Of a stretch of DNA of 44,588 bases, positions 17,001 to 25,726 are shown piece after piece. Origin of the DNA: Deltaproteobacteria bacterium (GTDB taxonomy: Bacteria > Myxococcota > B64-G9); assembly GCA_016935365.1 (NCBI GenBank), contig JAFGRB010000299.1, forward strand, positions 1 to 44,588. The letters are read 5' to 3'. Both the position numbers and the translations under genes were made by a program. Below the pieces are notes generated by a model. That model did no database searches. It was not told the origin of the DNA and saw only the letters and a list, made by a program, of their open reading frames with translations. The first letter of the stretch is position 1, and each line of letters starts with the position of its first letter.

Positions 17001-17097
17001 CGACGCGGTGGCCGGCACGACCTACTTCGTGTCCGTGGACGGCTACTACGGCGCGGAGAGCGACTTCACCTTGAGCGTCGCCTGCACTCCCCTCTGA
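14038..17097 (+). CDS. Giant lipoprotein with Asp/Cys repeats and PPC domains
   Basis: This 1019-residue protein has a lipoprotein signal ending LALAGC. Eleven tandem repeats of about 30 residues follow (about 31-365). They share the core C-D-D-G-x-D-x-D-G-D-G-x-x-D-C-x-D-P-D-C-x-x-D-P-A-C, with acidic loops that resemble calcium-binding loops and regular Cys for disulfides. Similar repeats are common in surface proteins of Myxococcota-like genomes. Five pre-peptidase C-terminal (PPC)-like beta domains follow, marked by DEDWWWIEL, DHDWFEIFV, DEDYYAIEV and DEDWYGIQL. Two more Cys repeats sit between them. A surface-exposed adhesive or scaffold role is inferred. An alternative start is ATG 14065, which also gives a lipoprotein signal. 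Confidence 0.85.
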   Translation: MDPGLVRHRMCPLVLGVMLALAGCSAGQAEVEICDDRQDNDGDGRIDCSDEDCTDAAACARREICNDLRDNDGDLLVDCDDLDCVGDPACSPDPEICNDRLDNDRDGKTDCADADCEEHSYCLLGDEHCYDGLDNDQDGLTDCDDHDDCDLDPACVELDCANHRDDDGDGQTDCADSDCEGDPACFGEVCDNGADDDEDLLTDCDDPDCERDPACFELDCGDGLDGDGDGQTDCEDEDCESDPACIEEICDNGGDDDGDLLADCDDPDCARDPACFELGCDDGIDGDGDGQTDCDDPDCARDPACFELDCDDGIDGDGDGQTDCEDVDCEGDPACPDHEIDCDDDLDDDGDGQTDCDDPDCDADPHCTGCQADVHEPDGDSASASALVAGSDQVHSICPAADEDWWWIELAERNDLVASTSGAAGDTRLWLYDAALAQLAFDDDGGTGSFSRVQVDGLAAGLYYLRADGNGQEIESYLVSLQITAAPVEICDNGSDDDGDTLADCEDPDCDAFPACQCEDDALEDNDEQAQATVADQNASLTGLVSAWPDHDWFEIFVFPGGLLSIDALFADAEGDIDLYLRDESGVLLDSSTSISDDERVSWTADRTGPVFLDVDPYTQDMCNGYELHLAMDDALEDNDAPDAAVPVSSGQSWQGLIVFVGDEDYYAIEVCAGAVLSFDATFSHALGDIDLELQDGAGSGMAWASSVTDDEHLVWTSSLDGTVYLRVLHFGARYGLNGYALAVDLDIAGCSETCDDGGDNDLDGLVDCFDPDCVGDPACPCGADAYEPDHEPALATQLEPGAAMAQNHSICPVTDEDWYGIQLGGLSDLTIETSGPVGDTRLWLYDASLNEIDFDDDGGDVLFSRIARIDQAPGTYYALVDEFGDNGQIESYDIQLTAVRKCQAVAVIACGEALGGSNRGQASNIDRYNCSGWDESGPEMVYHFEVPADQHVSMSLSNMSADLDIFLLEPGCAEDACQTYGGVSLAFDAVAGTTYFVSVDGYYGAESDFTLSVACTPL
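14131..15145 (+). repeat. Tandem array of about 90-bp coding repeats
   Basis: Eleven in-frame units of about 90 bp encode the Asp/Cys repeats. Several later units are nearly identical at the nucleotide level (for example GATCCGGCCTGCTTCGAGCT recurs). Units alternate between an E-x-CDNGxDDDxDLL type and an LDCxDGxDGDGDGQ type, which suggests expansion by a two-unit (about 180-bp) step. Confidence 0.8.
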
Positions 17098-17172
17098 TCT
17101 CTATTCTCTATCTGCTTGCCTTCCAGATGTCCTTTTGCCATGGTGGGGCAGACCCGGGCAGGAGGAGACGGC

Positions 17173-18648
17173 ATGGACGACAAGGCAAGCAGGAGCATGT
17201 CCGACTCCTGGCTGGTGCGCTGGGGCGTGCTGCTGCTCATCAGTCTCTCCATGGCGGTCAACTACTACTTCTACGACGCGCTCTCCCCGCTCAAGGAGGT
17301 CCTGACCGTCCATCTCGGCTTCGACTCCTCGGACTACGGATTCTTCGTCTCGGTCTACTCCATTCCAAACGTGTTATTGGCCATGGCGGTCGTGGGCGGG
17401 ATCATCCTCGACCGGATCGGCATCCGCATCACCGGCAGCTTGTTCATCTCCTCCATGGTCCTCGGCTCCTTCCTGACCTGGTACGGGGCGTCGGACACCT
17501 TCAACGCCGGGGGCCCGGCCTATGCGCTGCTCGGCTCCTTCTGGACCGACTACTCGCCGGCGCTCAAGATGATGTGCGTGGGCTACTTCCTCTTCGGCCT
17601 GGGGGCCGAGACCACCTGCGTGGTGATCTCCAAGGTGGTGGTCAAGTGGTTCAAGGGCCGCGAGCTCGCCCTGGCGCTGGGCATCAACATCTCGGTGGCG
17701 CGGCTGGGCACGGCCGCCGCCCTGATCATCTCGCCGCGCCTGCTCGAGCCGGTCTGGACCCGGCCGATCTTCCTGGGCTTCGTGCTGCTGGCCATCGGCC
17801 TGGTGGCCTTCCTCTTCTACTGCTTGATCGACAAGGCCTATGACAGGCGCGCCCGCACGATCCGGGCCGGAGGCGAGGAGGAGCCCGAGGAGCAGTTCCG
17901 CATCAGGGACGTGCTCCGGCTGCTCCGCAACCCGTCCTTCATCTTCGTGGCCGCCCTGTGCGTGACCTTCTACTCGGCGGTCTTCCCGTTCATCAAGTAC
18001 GCACCAGACCTGTTGGTCAACAAGTTTGGCCTGGACGAGGAGACCTCGGGCTTCATCACCTCGATCCTGCCCTTCGGTACCCTGGTCTTCACGCCCGTCT
18101 TCGGCTGGGTCTGCGACTACAAGGGCAAGAGCGCCTCGCTGATGGTCCTGGGCTCGGTGCTCTTGATCGCAGTCCACCTCCTGTTATCGCTGACCACCAT
18201 CTCGCCCTACGTGCCCATGTTCATCCTGGGCGTGGCCTTCTCCCTGGTGCCGGCCGCCATGTGGCCGTCGGTGGCCAAGATCGTGGACGAGTCGCGCCTG
18301 GGATCAGCCTACGGGCTCATGTTCTCGATCCAGAACATCGGGCTGTGGATCTTTCCGATGCTCATCGGCGTGGTGCTGGACGCGGCCAACCCCGGGGTGG
18401 CCGCCATGAAGACCGCGGTGGGCATGATGGCCGAGGAAGGTGGCTACCTGGGCTTCGCGGCCGGGCCTCTGGGGGACCTGGCCGTCTACGACTACACCTG
18501 GCCCGTGCTCATGCTGGCAGCGCTAGGCGCTCTGGGGCTTCTGTTCGCTTTCCTGCTCAGGCGGGCCGACAAGACCTCGGGCTACGGCCTGGAGCAGCCC
18601 AACCGGGCGGCCCCGTCCGCGGACGAGCCCGGGGCCGCAGCCGTCTGA
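17173..18648 (+). CDS. MFS transporter, MFSD1-like
   Basis: This 491-residue protein has about 12 hydrophobic segments and a charged central loop (about 225-255, RRARTIRAGGEEEPEEQ), the usual 6+6 layout of the major facilitator superfamily. The N-terminal run AVNYYFYDALSPL and the loop LDRIGIRITG resemble the MFSD1-like group, whose animal members export dipeptides. The bacterial substrate is unknown. ATG 17173 is chosen because GGAGGAGA precedes it; an upstream in-frame ATG at 17116 lacks a site. The glycosidase gene begins 12 nt after its stop, so uptake of a product of that enzyme is a reasonable guess. Confidence 0.85.
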   Translation: MDDKASRSMSDSWLVRWGVLLLISLSMAVNYYFYDALSPLKEVLTVHLGFDSSDYGFFVSVYSIPNVLLAMAVVGGIILDRIGIRITGSLFISSMVLGSFLTWYGASDTFNAGGPAYALLGSFWTDYSPALKMMCVGYFLFGLGAETTCVVISKVVVKWFKGRELALALGINISVARLGTAAALIISPRLLEPVWTRPIFLGFVLLAIGLVAFLFYCLIDKAYDRRARTIRAGGEEEPEEQFRIRDVLRLLRNPSFIFVAALCVTFYSAVFPFIKYAPDLLVNKFGLDEETSGFITSILPFGTLVFTPVFGWVCDYKGKSASLMVLGSVLLIAVHLLLSLTTISPYVPMFILGVAFSLVPAAMWPSVAKIVDESRLGSAYGLMFSIQNIGLWIFPMLIGVVLDAANPGVAAMKTAVGMMAEEGGYLGFAAGPLGDLAVYDYTWPVLMLAALGALGLLFAFLLRRADKTSGYGLEQPNRAAPSADEPGAAAV

Positions 18649-18660
18649 TCGAGGCCCGGC

Positions 18661-21600
18661 ATGCGAGGCCGAAATCGGTCATCGGTGCGCATCGCTTGCC
18701 CGGTGGGCCTGCTGGTCTCGTGGGCCTTTCTGGGGGTGGGCTGCGGCGGCCGGAGCGTGGAGCCGGTGCTCGATCTGGCGGGCTTCGTCGAGCCGCCGCC
18801 TGAGTCTCGGCCCTGGGTGCGCTGGTGGTGGCCGGGCGCGGACGTGGAGGCGGACGAGATCGCGCGTGAGGTGGAGCTGCTGGCCCAGGCCGGCTTCGGG
18901 GGCTTCGAGCTGCAGGCCTTCGACGCGGCGCTCGATCCGGACGCCCCGGCCGAGGAGATGGAGCGCCGCCTGGCCTTCGATACGCCGGCCTACTACGCGC
19001 TCGTCGTCTCTGCGCTCGAGGCCGCGCGCCAGAACGGCCTGCAGGTGGATCTGACCTTCGGCTCGGGCTGGCCACCGGGCGGGGTGCACCTCTCGCCCGC
19101 GCAGTCCCAGAAGACGCTGATGTGGAACGAGTGGCCGGTCGAGGGCCCCGGAGAAGTGGAGATCGCAATCGAGCCGCGAAAGAGCGTCTTCTATCAAGTG
19201 GCCGAGCTGGTGGCCGGCTTCGGCGAGAAGCTGGTCCGCTACATGCCCGAGGAGGCGGAGCGGATCGCGGTGCTGGCGGCCAGGGTGACGGGCGGTAGGC
19301 GCTCCGACTCGATCCTCGACCTGGCCGACTCGCTCGAGCTGGACGCGGGCTCGGTGCTGCGGCTTTCCGATCGCGTGGATGCCGGAGGGGTCCTGCGCTG
19401 GCAGGCGCCTGAGGGGCGCTGGCAGGTGATCGCCTTCTTCTCGGTGCCCGACGGCGAGTACCCGAGCCTCATCGCCCAGGCCGGCGATGCCTTCGTCGTC
19501 GATCACCTCGACGGCACCCAGATCGAGGCGCTGCTCACACGCTTCTTCGGCCCGGGCACCGGGCTTTCGGCTTACGGCGGGCAGCCGCTGCGGGCGATCT
19601 TCACCGACAGCCTGGAGCTCAAGGTCGAGCGCTTCTTCTGCTCGGACTTTTTAGCCGAGTTCGAGCGCCGGCGGGGCTACGACCTGGTGCCCTGGTTGCC
19701 GGCCGTGCTCGTTCCCGGCGCGGACAACTACATCTTCGAGGCTGGCCGCCTGAGACGGGCGGCCGAGTTCTCCTTTGGTCCCGACGACGAGCGCGTCCGC
19801 CACGACTACTCGCTGACGATCTCGGAGCTGTTCTGTGAGCGCTACCTGGGAACGGTGGCCGACTGGGCAGCGCGACGAGGGATTCGCTCGCGCGCCCAGG
19901 CCTACGGCGCCGACCTGGACGTCATCGCCGCGGCGGCGGCCACAGACATCCCCGAGAGCGAGCAGCTCTACGCGGGCGGATCCGAGCTCTTTCTCAAGAT
20001 CGCCTCCTCGGCGGCCTTGCTTCGCGGGCACGGGCGGGTTTCGGCCGAGGCGATGGTCTTTCCGCTGCGCGACTACATGACCACGCCGGCCAAGCTGCGG
20101 GCCGCAGCGGACAAGCTGCTCGGCTGCGGGGTGAACCAGGTGGTCCTGCACGGCTTCCCCTACGATCACCCGGGGGACTATGGCATGGGGGGCTGGACCG
20201 CGTTCTCCTCGCGTTACGGCGGCAAGAACACCTACGCGTCCAACTTCGGCTTCCGCACCGCCCTGTTCGAGCATCTGCCGGTGCTCAACCGCTACATCGG
20301 CCGCTGCCAGTTCCTGCTGAGCCAGGGACTGCCCGAGGTCGATCTGCTGGTGCTCTACCCCTGGCTCGGATTTCCGACCTCGCTGGCCATGGAGCCCGAC
20401 TTCGCCGAGCCCCTGCTCGGCGGCTACACCGAGGGCGAGCCCGAGCTCCGCGAGCAGCCCTTTGCCGAGCTGGCCGCGCTCTTCGGCGAGCCGGTGAGCG
20501 ACCACCGCGCGGCCTGGATGATGGCCCTGCAACCGGTGCTCGGCGAGCTCGAGCAGCACGGCTACACCTGGGCCTGGATCGACCCCGCCAGCCTGGCCGC
20601 GGCCGAGGAGCATGACGACCGTATCCAGGTGCCGAGCGGCAGCCGGGCCCGAGCCCTGCTGCTCGCCGAGATCCCCTGGGTGCCACCCGATTCGGGAGAG
20701 CGGCTGGACGAGCTGTGCCGAGACGGGGTGCGGGTGCTGGTGCTGGGAGAGCTTCCGAAGAGACAACCAGGGCTTGCGGACCAGAACGATGGGGACTTGC
20801 GGGTTCGCGAGGCAATGGAGCGCCTTGCGGATCGCGGGCGGCTGGTCCGGATCCAATCTGCGGCCGAGGCCTACTCTGCGCTGGCCGGGATCGGCGCCCG
20901 GCCGGCCGTGGCCTTTGCCGGGCCCGGCTCGTCCGTGCGCACGTTCAGGCGCAGGCTGGCGAGCGGCGGGATGGTCGTCTTGCTGCGCAACCAGGGCTTG
21001 CAGGCCGAGCAGCTCGAGCTGGACCTGGACGGCGGCTGCCCGGACGGCTACTGGCTCGATGCCTGGACGGGCCGCTGGGAGCGGGTGGACGGTGAGCTGG
21101 AATTGGAGCTCGGTCCCTGGGACTCGCGCTTGCTCGTCTGCGGCGACGGTGCGGCCGACGAGGCCCTGCTGGGCGCGCCGGGCTTCGAGCCGGCGCCCGG
21201 ACCCGAGGCCGACAGCCTGGAGCTCCGCGACTGGCAGCTTCGAGTCGAGGGCGATGACGTGCCGGGCGGGCTCTATCAGGCCGAGTCGGCCGCGCTCGGC
21301 GACTGGCGCGAGATCGGCGAGTTGCAGCACGCGGTGAGCCCGGGAATCTATCGCACGACCTTCCAGACGAGCGGGCAGGGCCGGGTGGAGCTGGACCTGG
21401 GCTGGGTGGCCGGGATCTCGGCCCGGGTGCGTCTCAACAATACCGAGCTCGTCGAGATGCTGGTCCCACCTTTCCGCTGCGATCTATCGGCAGCGCTAAG
21501 CTCGGGCACGAATGAGCTGGAGGTCGTGCTGGTACCTGCCTGGCGCAACCGCCTGGTGGGCCTCGCGGAGGACGGCGATGCGCGCTATGCGCAGTTCGAG

Positions 21601-21684
21601 GGCAAGACCGACAGCCTGATCGCAACCGGATTGATCGGCCCGGTATACTTGCGCTGTGAGCCTGATGTGGGCTGCAGAAACTGA
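18661..21684 (+). CDS. GH106-like glycoside hydrolase lipoprotein
   Basis: This is a 1007-residue protein. The signal ends in WAFLGVGC (Cys28). The mature part opens with PWVRWWWPGADVEADEI and GFGGFELQAFD, the signature start of GH106 (alpha-L-rhamnosidase family) proteins, and continues with LTFGSGWPPGG, IFTDSLELK, AEAMVFPLRDY and HGFPYDHPGDYG. The C-terminus (about 910-1000) is a beta-sandwich-like region (GIYRTTFQTSGQGRVELDLG, ARVRLNNTEL). Length fits the family. It probably acts on rhamnose-containing glycans at the cell surface; the specificity is inferred from the family only. ATG 18661 has GAGG 6 nt upstream. Confidence 0.82.
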   Translation: MRGRNRSSVRIACPVGLLVSWAFLGVGCGGRSVEPVLDLAGFVEPPPESRPWVRWWWPGADVEADEIAREVELLAQAGFGGFELQAFDAALDPDAPAEEMERRLAFDTPAYYALVVSALEAARQNGLQVDLTFGSGWPPGGVHLSPAQSQKTLMWNEWPVEGPGEVEIAIEPRKSVFYQVAELVAGFGEKLVRYMPEEAERIAVLAARVTGGRRSDSILDLADSLELDAGSVLRLSDRVDAGGVLRWQAPEGRWQVIAFFSVPDGEYPSLIAQAGDAFVVDHLDGTQIEALLTRFFGPGTGLSAYGGQPLRAIFTDSLELKVERFFCSDFLAEFERRRGYDLVPWLPAVLVPGADNYIFEAGRLRRAAEFSFGPDDERVRHDYSLTISELFCERYLGTVADWAARRGIRSRAQAYGADLDVIAAAAATDIPESEQLYAGGSELFLKIASSAALLRGHGRVSAEAMVFPLRDYMTTPAKLRAAADKLLGCGVNQVVLHGFPYDHPGDYGMGGWTAFSSRYGGKNTYASNFGFRTALFEHLPVLNRYIGRCQFLLSQGLPEVDLLVLYPWLGFPTSLAMEPDFAEPLLGGYTEGEPELREQPFAELAALFGEPVSDHRAAWMMALQPVLGELEQHGYTWAWIDPASLAAAEEHDDRIQVPSGSRARALLLAEIPWVPPDSGERLDELCRDGVRVLVLGELPKRQPGLADQNDGDLRVREAMERLADRGRLVRIQSAAEAYSALAGIGARPAVAFAGPGSSVRTFRRRLASGGMVVLLRNQGLQAEQLELDLDGGCPDGYWLDAWTGRWERVDGELELELGPWDSRLLVCGDGAADEALLGAPGFEPAPGPEADSLELRDWQLRVEGDDVPGGLYQAESAALGDWREIGELQHAVSPGIYRTTFQTSGQGRVELDLGWVAGISARVRLNNTELVEMLVPPFRCDLSAALSSGTNELEVVLVPAWRNRLVGLAEDGDARYAQFEGKTDSLIATGLIGPVYLRCEPDVGCRN

Positions 21685-21697
21685 AATGGGGTGAGTC

Positions 21698-22531
21698 ATG
21701 GGCAGGACAGGCACTTTCATCGTCTTCTCCATCGTGCTGTGTCTGGGCTTCTCAGCGCTGGCCGATGAGACCGATGCGGTACGTAAGGGGCTTCGCATCC
21801 TTCCGGCCAAGTCGCTCGGCTGCGGCAAGAAGGGCGGCAAGCTCGCGTCTCGGGCCGAGCAGCGATTGCGATCCAGGCTCGAGAGGTCGCGGGCCTTTCG
21901 CGTTCTCGGTGCTCGTGGCACAAAGACCTCTGCCGATCTGATGCTCGAGGCGAAGCTGAGCTGTGCCGGGCAGATGACGCTCAACCTGAGCTTGTTGGAC
22001 GTGCAGACGGCGGAGGTCTTGTGGGCCCGGGCCCGTGTACTGGAGGGCCCTGACGAGCTGGACGACGCGCTGGACGACGGCGCGCGCCTGCTTGCGGAGT
22101 TCGCCCGCAGCGGCAAGCAGCCCAGGCAGGTGGACGGCAGAGACTCGCGGGTGGGCGGGCTCAGCCTGGTGCTCTCCGCAGTGCTCGATCCAGAGGCCAA
22201 GCTCGAGCCTCGGGACCGCCAGCGCCTGGCGCGCAAGCTGCGGCGAGCGCTGGCCTACCAGGGTTACTGCGACGCAATGCCCACCAGCACCCTGGAGACG
22301 GCCAGATCGAGGGACAGCTTCCTGAAGCGGGCGGAGAATGAGGGTGCAGACAGGGCCGTGCTGGTCGAGCTGGGGGTCGATGCGGGCTCCTGTGTGCTCG
22401 AGCTGAGCCTCTTCGACGTCTCCTCCGGAAAGGTCGAGCGCAAGGCCTCTGCCCGGGCCGCGTGCCGGATCCAGGCGCTCGAGGCAGAGGTGGAGGAGCT
22501 GGTCCGCCGCCTGGTGAGCAAGGTCGAGTGA
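21698..22531 (+). CDS. Secreted protein with two similar halves
   Basis: This 277-residue protein has a signal peptide (MGRTGTFIVFSIVLCLGFSALA). The two halves align: LRSRLERSRAFRVL ... LNLSLLDVQTAEVLWARARV ... LDDALDDGARLLAEF against LRRALAYQGYCDAM ... LELSLFDVSSGKVERKASAR ... LEAEVEELVRRL. Each looks like a compact alpha/beta unit of the type seen in periplasmic LpoB/CsgG-like proteins, but no family motif is certain. Each half has a Cys before the strand pair (SCAGQM, GSCVLEL). It starts 13 nt after the glycosidase gene with GGGGTGAG upstream. Confidence 0.72.
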   Translation: MGRTGTFIVFSIVLCLGFSALADETDAVRKGLRILPAKSLGCGKKGGKLASRAEQRLRSRLERSRAFRVLGARGTKTSADLMLEAKLSCAGQMTLNLSLLDVQTAEVLWARARVLEGPDELDDALDDGARLLAEFARSGKQPRQVDGRDSRVGGLSLVLSAVLDPEAKLEPRDRQRLARKLRRALAYQGYCDAMPTSTLETARSRDSFLKRAENEGADRAVLVELGVDAGSCVLELSLFDVSSGKVERKASARAACRIQALEAEVEELVRRLVSKVE

Positions 22532-22532
22532 G

Positions 22533-24419
22533 ATGATCCGCGGCGTGTGTATCCACCTGCTCCGGCGCCCCCGAGCACGCTGGATGCTGCTACGGGCCCT
22601 GCTGTCGCCGGCCCTGCTCCTCGTCCTTGTGACGGTGATGACATCGGGGAGCTGTGCAGATGGAAAAGCAGACGGCAGCACAGATGGCAGTGCAGATGGC
22701 AGTGCAGATGGCAGCACCGATGCAAGCGCGGACGGCAGCGCGGACGGCGGGGCAGATGGCGTTGCGGATGAAGGCTGCATCCCCGACTGCGAGGGCAGGC
22801 AGTGCGGCGACGACGGCTGCTGGGGCGAGTGCGGTCGGTGCGAGGTGGGCAGCGAATGCATCCAGGGGCAGTGCGTGCAGCTCCACCGGCTGGAGGTGCT
22901 GCTGGAAGGCGAGGGTCTGGGCAGCGTGTCCGGTGCCGGCGGCCGGATCGACTGCCCCGCTCTCTGCGAGGCCGAGCTCTCGGACGGCAGCCGGGTGACG
23001 CTGCGAGCCGAGCCGGACGAGGGCTCGTGCTTCCAGGGCTGGTCCGGGGCGTGCAGCGGCCAGGGCGCGGACTGCAGCCTGCTCATGAGCGGGGACGCCA
23101 GCTGCACGGCCGGCTTCTCCATCCCCCAGACCTGGACAAAGAGCTACGGGGGCCAGCAGGGCGGCGACCTGGACTACCAGGTCGGCAGGGGCGGGTGCCC
23201 GGCCCGAGACGGAGGCTACGCTGTGGCGGCCACGGCCTATGTCCAGGGCGGCCAGTACTATGACTTCTGGGTCTTCGAGCTGAGCGCAGCCGGGGAGGTC
23301 GAGTGGAGCAAGACCTTCGGGGGCGAGTCGAACGACGAGCCGGCGGTGATCCGCCAGAGCTCGGCCGGCGGTTATGTCGTGGCCGGGAGCACGGAGTCGT
23401 TCGGGCTGGGCGTCCTGAACAAAGCCGACGCCTGGGTGATCCGCCTGGACGAGCACGGCGAGCTGATCTGGCAGAAGGCTTACGGAGTCGAGGGAAGGGA
23501 TCAGCTGTGTGATCTGTGCGAGCTGGCCGACGGATCCCTGGTGCTCGTCGGCTACTCCTGGCCGGATCAGAGCCCGGACATCTACGACTTCTGGCTCTGG
23601 CGCATCGACGCGGCCGGGGAGCTCGTCTGGGACTGGAGATGGGGCGGGGATGGGAGCGACTTCCTGCTCTCTGTCCGTCCGACCTCGGACGGGGGCTTCG
23701 TCCTCGGGGGCTACACCGACTCCTTTGGCGCCTCTGAGCGCCAGGGCGACTTCTGGGTCCAGAAGCTCTCCGCATCTGGGACCAGCCTCTGGCAGAAGAT
23801 GTACGGCGGCAACCAGTACGAAGCCCGGTGTACAGTGCGGGAGGCAGCGGATGGCGATCTGGTCGTCGGGGGCCTCTCCACCAGCCCGATAAGCAACCAT
23901 TCGGCGAGCTGGGTCTTCGGTCTGGATTCGCAGGGGGAGGTGAGCTGGCAGTATGCCTTCCCGGGGGACCTGGCGAGCTTCGTGACCGCGGCCGACGGGC
24001 TCGCGCTGGTCGGATCCATGTACGGCTCGGACGGGGAGGTCTTCGGCGGATCCGACCTGTGGGTCGCCAGGCTGGATGGTGAGCTGGGTCTTCGCTGGCG
24101 GAGGCGCTTCGGCGGCGAGGAGAACGAGTCGGCCGCATCCCTGCTGCCAGCCCCGGACGGCGGCTTCCTGGCAGTCGGCGCGTCGAGGTCCTTCGGCTCG
24201 GGCAGCTTCGATGTCTGGGCCGTCAAGCTGGACGGGAGCGGAAGCGCGGCCTGCGGCCCGGACGTGGTCGAGGACGCGCCCGTCGAGCGGGTCGAGACCG
24301 CCATCCAGGTCTTTCCAGCGGAGATCTCCATGGCCGACGCGGGCTCGGTCGTCACGCCGACCCACGCGGTCGCCGTGGACATGCCGGTGGTGATCGGGAC
24401 GCAGTGCAGCCGCGATTGA
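22533..24419 (+). CDS. Lipoprotein with seven-repeat propeller
   Basis: This 628-residue protein starts 1 nt after the previous stop. A hydrophobic signal ends TSGSC (Cys41), so it is probably a lipoprotein. A flexible linker of D-G-S-type tripeptides (about 42-78) follows, encoded by 12-bp repeats. Next are a Cys-rich knot (CEGRQCGDDGCWGECGRCEVG) and an InlB-like B-repeat (LEGEGLGSVSG ... GWSGAC). Seven repeats of about 52 residues then follow, each with a WxKxFGG-type start, a DGGYVVAG-type middle and a DFWVxxLDxxG end, fitting a seven-bladed propeller. Domain order is that of a surface-anchored binding protein. It ends convergent with the MORN gene. Confidence 0.82.
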   Translation: MIRGVCIHLLRRPRARWMLLRALLSPALLLVLVTVMTSGSCADGKADGSTDGSADGSADGSTDASADGSADGGADGVADEGCIPDCEGRQCGDDGCWGECGRCEVGSECIQGQCVQLHRLEVLLEGEGLGSVSGAGGRIDCPALCEAELSDGSRVTLRAEPDEGSCFQGWSGACSGQGADCSLLMSGDASCTAGFSIPQTWTKSYGGQQGGDLDYQVGRGGCPARDGGYAVAATAYVQGGQYYDFWVFELSAAGEVEWSKTFGGESNDEPAVIRQSSAGGYVVAGSTESFGLGVLNKADAWVIRLDEHGELIWQKAYGVEGRDQLCDLCELADGSLVLVGYSWPDQSPDIYDFWLWRIDAAGELVWDWRWGGDGSDFLLSVRPTSDGGFVLGGYTDSFGASERQGDFWVQKLSASGTSLWQKMYGGNQYEARCTVREAADGDLVVGGLSTSPISNHSASWVFGLDSQGEVSWQYAFPGDLASFVTAADGLALVGSMYGSDGEVFGGSDLWVARLDGELGLRWRRRFGGEENESAASLLPAPDGGFLAVGASRSFGSGSFDVWAVKLDGSGSAACGPDVVEDAPVERVETAIQVFPAEISMADAGSVVTPTHAVAVDMPVVIGTQCSRD

Positions 24420-24434
24420 GCGGACCGGGCCGTC

Positions 24435-25673
24435 CTACTCGGCAAGCTCGATCGGATCGCTGAAGAAGAACGCCTCGGCTGTCGATCCGCAATGCCCGTC
24501 TAAGTGGCGGTGTCGCTCGCGGACCAGGGCCGTGTGTCCGATCCGGTACATCTCCGGGTAGTCCAGCAATCCCCAGCTCGCCATCTCTGTGCTGTCGGTG
24601 AAGAAACGCCGGTAGACCATCCGGCCGTCCAGGAAGATCGTGCCGATGGAGACGCTGCTGTCGATACAGAGCTCCTCGTTGTACAGCGCCAGTACGGGAT
24701 CGCGCCTCTCGCGCTCGACGAGCTGCGAGATGTCGGAGATGCTCTCTACTGTTGCCCACAGGCGGGGCTCGTCACCAGCGCCCCCGGCAGCGAAGAAGGT
24801 GCCTGTGCTCGTGCGCCTTCCGGCGATCGGCGAGGGACGCTGATCGATGTCCAGGCCGCGCTCCCGGAAGAAGGCCTTGGCCTCTGCGAGGGCCCGCCTG
24901 GCCCGGGGCATGGGCGTGCACTCGCGGCGAGACCTGGCAGGCCGGTAAACGACGAAGCGCTTCGAGATCGTGTGATCCTCGAGCCGGTAGAGGCCCAGGA
25001 CGACGCCGCTCCTCGGGTGCTCGCGCATCCCGGCGTAGCCGCAGTCGATGCTGGGCTTGAGGCCGCATTCGGGACTGCGATCGGGAAAGGAGTAGACATG
25101 GCGGAAGGCGATCAGCCCGCGCGCCAGATCCACACCCAGCACCTCGAGGTGGTCTGTCTCGATCCGGGCATCGTGGCCTGCATGCTCGGGGCTGAAGGTG
25201 ATGCCCGGCATCCGGCGCTCGATCCCGTCGAAGCGGTATGTCCACTGGCCGACGGGCCGTCCGGCGTGAAAGCGCCCGGCGGCCACCGGCTCGCCTCTCT
25301 CGCTCCAGGCGGCCCAGGCCCCGTCCCGCCTGCCGCCGGCGAAGCGCCCCCTCGTCCGCTCCTGCCCGTTCGGCCACCACTGGGTCCAGAGACCGTCCCG
25401 CTCGCCGTCGGTAAAGGAGCCCTCGACCAGCTTGCGGCCGTCTTCGTGGATCTTGATCCACGGCCCGTGCACCACTCTCCCGGGCATCTTCTCGCAGTAC
25501 CGGGTCCGGACCCTGCCCGACTTGGACCGGCGGATCACGGCGCCTCGCGGGCAGTCCAGGTGGATGTCCGGGGCCGCTCGATCCGCGGAAGGGCCCGGCT
25601 CGGCCAGGACGCCTCGGGTACCAGGGATGGCAGCCAGCGCGAGAATCGCTGAGACGAGCAGAACGCATCGCAT
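24435..25673 (-). CDS. Secreted MORN-repeat protein
   Basis: This 412-residue protein has a signal peptide (MRCVLLVSAILALAAIPGTRG). Four MORN_2/YwqK-type repeats follow at about 65-155: HGPWIKIHEDGRK, DGLWTQWWPNGQE, DGAWAAWSERGEP and VGQWTYRFDG, each about 23 residues. The C-terminal 250 residues match no family I recognise and contain six or more cysteines, suggesting disulfides in the envelope. ATG 25673 has GGAGG 8 nt upstream. The repeat part resembles the C-terminus of the gene at 2960. Confidence 0.78.
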   Translation of the reverse strand: MRCVLLVSAILALAAIPGTRGVLAEPGPSADRAAPDIHLDCPRGAVIRRSKSGRVRTRYCEKMPGRVVHGPWIKIHEDGRKLVEGSFTDGERDGLWTQWWPNGQERTRGRFAGGRRDGAWAAWSERGEPVAAGRFHAGRPVGQWTYRFDGIERRMPGITFSPEHAGHDARIETDHLEVLGVDLARGLIAFRHVYSFPDRSPECGLKPSIDCGYAGMREHPRSGVVLGLYRLEDHTISKRFVVYRPARSRRECTPMPRARRALAEAKAFFRERGLDIDQRPSPIAGRRTSTGTFFAAGGAGDEPRLWATVESISDISQLVERERRDPVLALYNEELCIDSSVSIGTIFLDGRMVYRRFFTDSTEMASWGLLDYPEMYRIGHTALVRERHRHLDGHCGSTAEAFFFSDPIELAE

Positions 25674-25689
25674 GGAAGGGCCTCCAGGG

Positions 25690-25718
25690 ATTGCAGGTCA
25701 GATCGCTCGAGAAGTCAA
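25690..25718 (-). promoter_or_regulatory. Predicted promoter of the MORN gene
   Basis: On the minus strand TTGACT (25713-25718), a 17-nt spacer and TGCAAT (25690-25695) form a good sigma-70-type pair upstream of the MORN gene start at 25673. The elements lie 8 bp from the oppositely directed promoter of the HAD gene, so the two may compete for polymerase. Confidence 0.45.
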
Positions 25719-25726
25719 GCGGCGCC

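Noticed and set aside
21644..21649. TATACT as -10 of a promoter for the gene at 21698
   Set aside because: The hexamer is good, but no -35-like sequence lies 16 to 18 nt upstream, and the site is inside the glycosidase gene.
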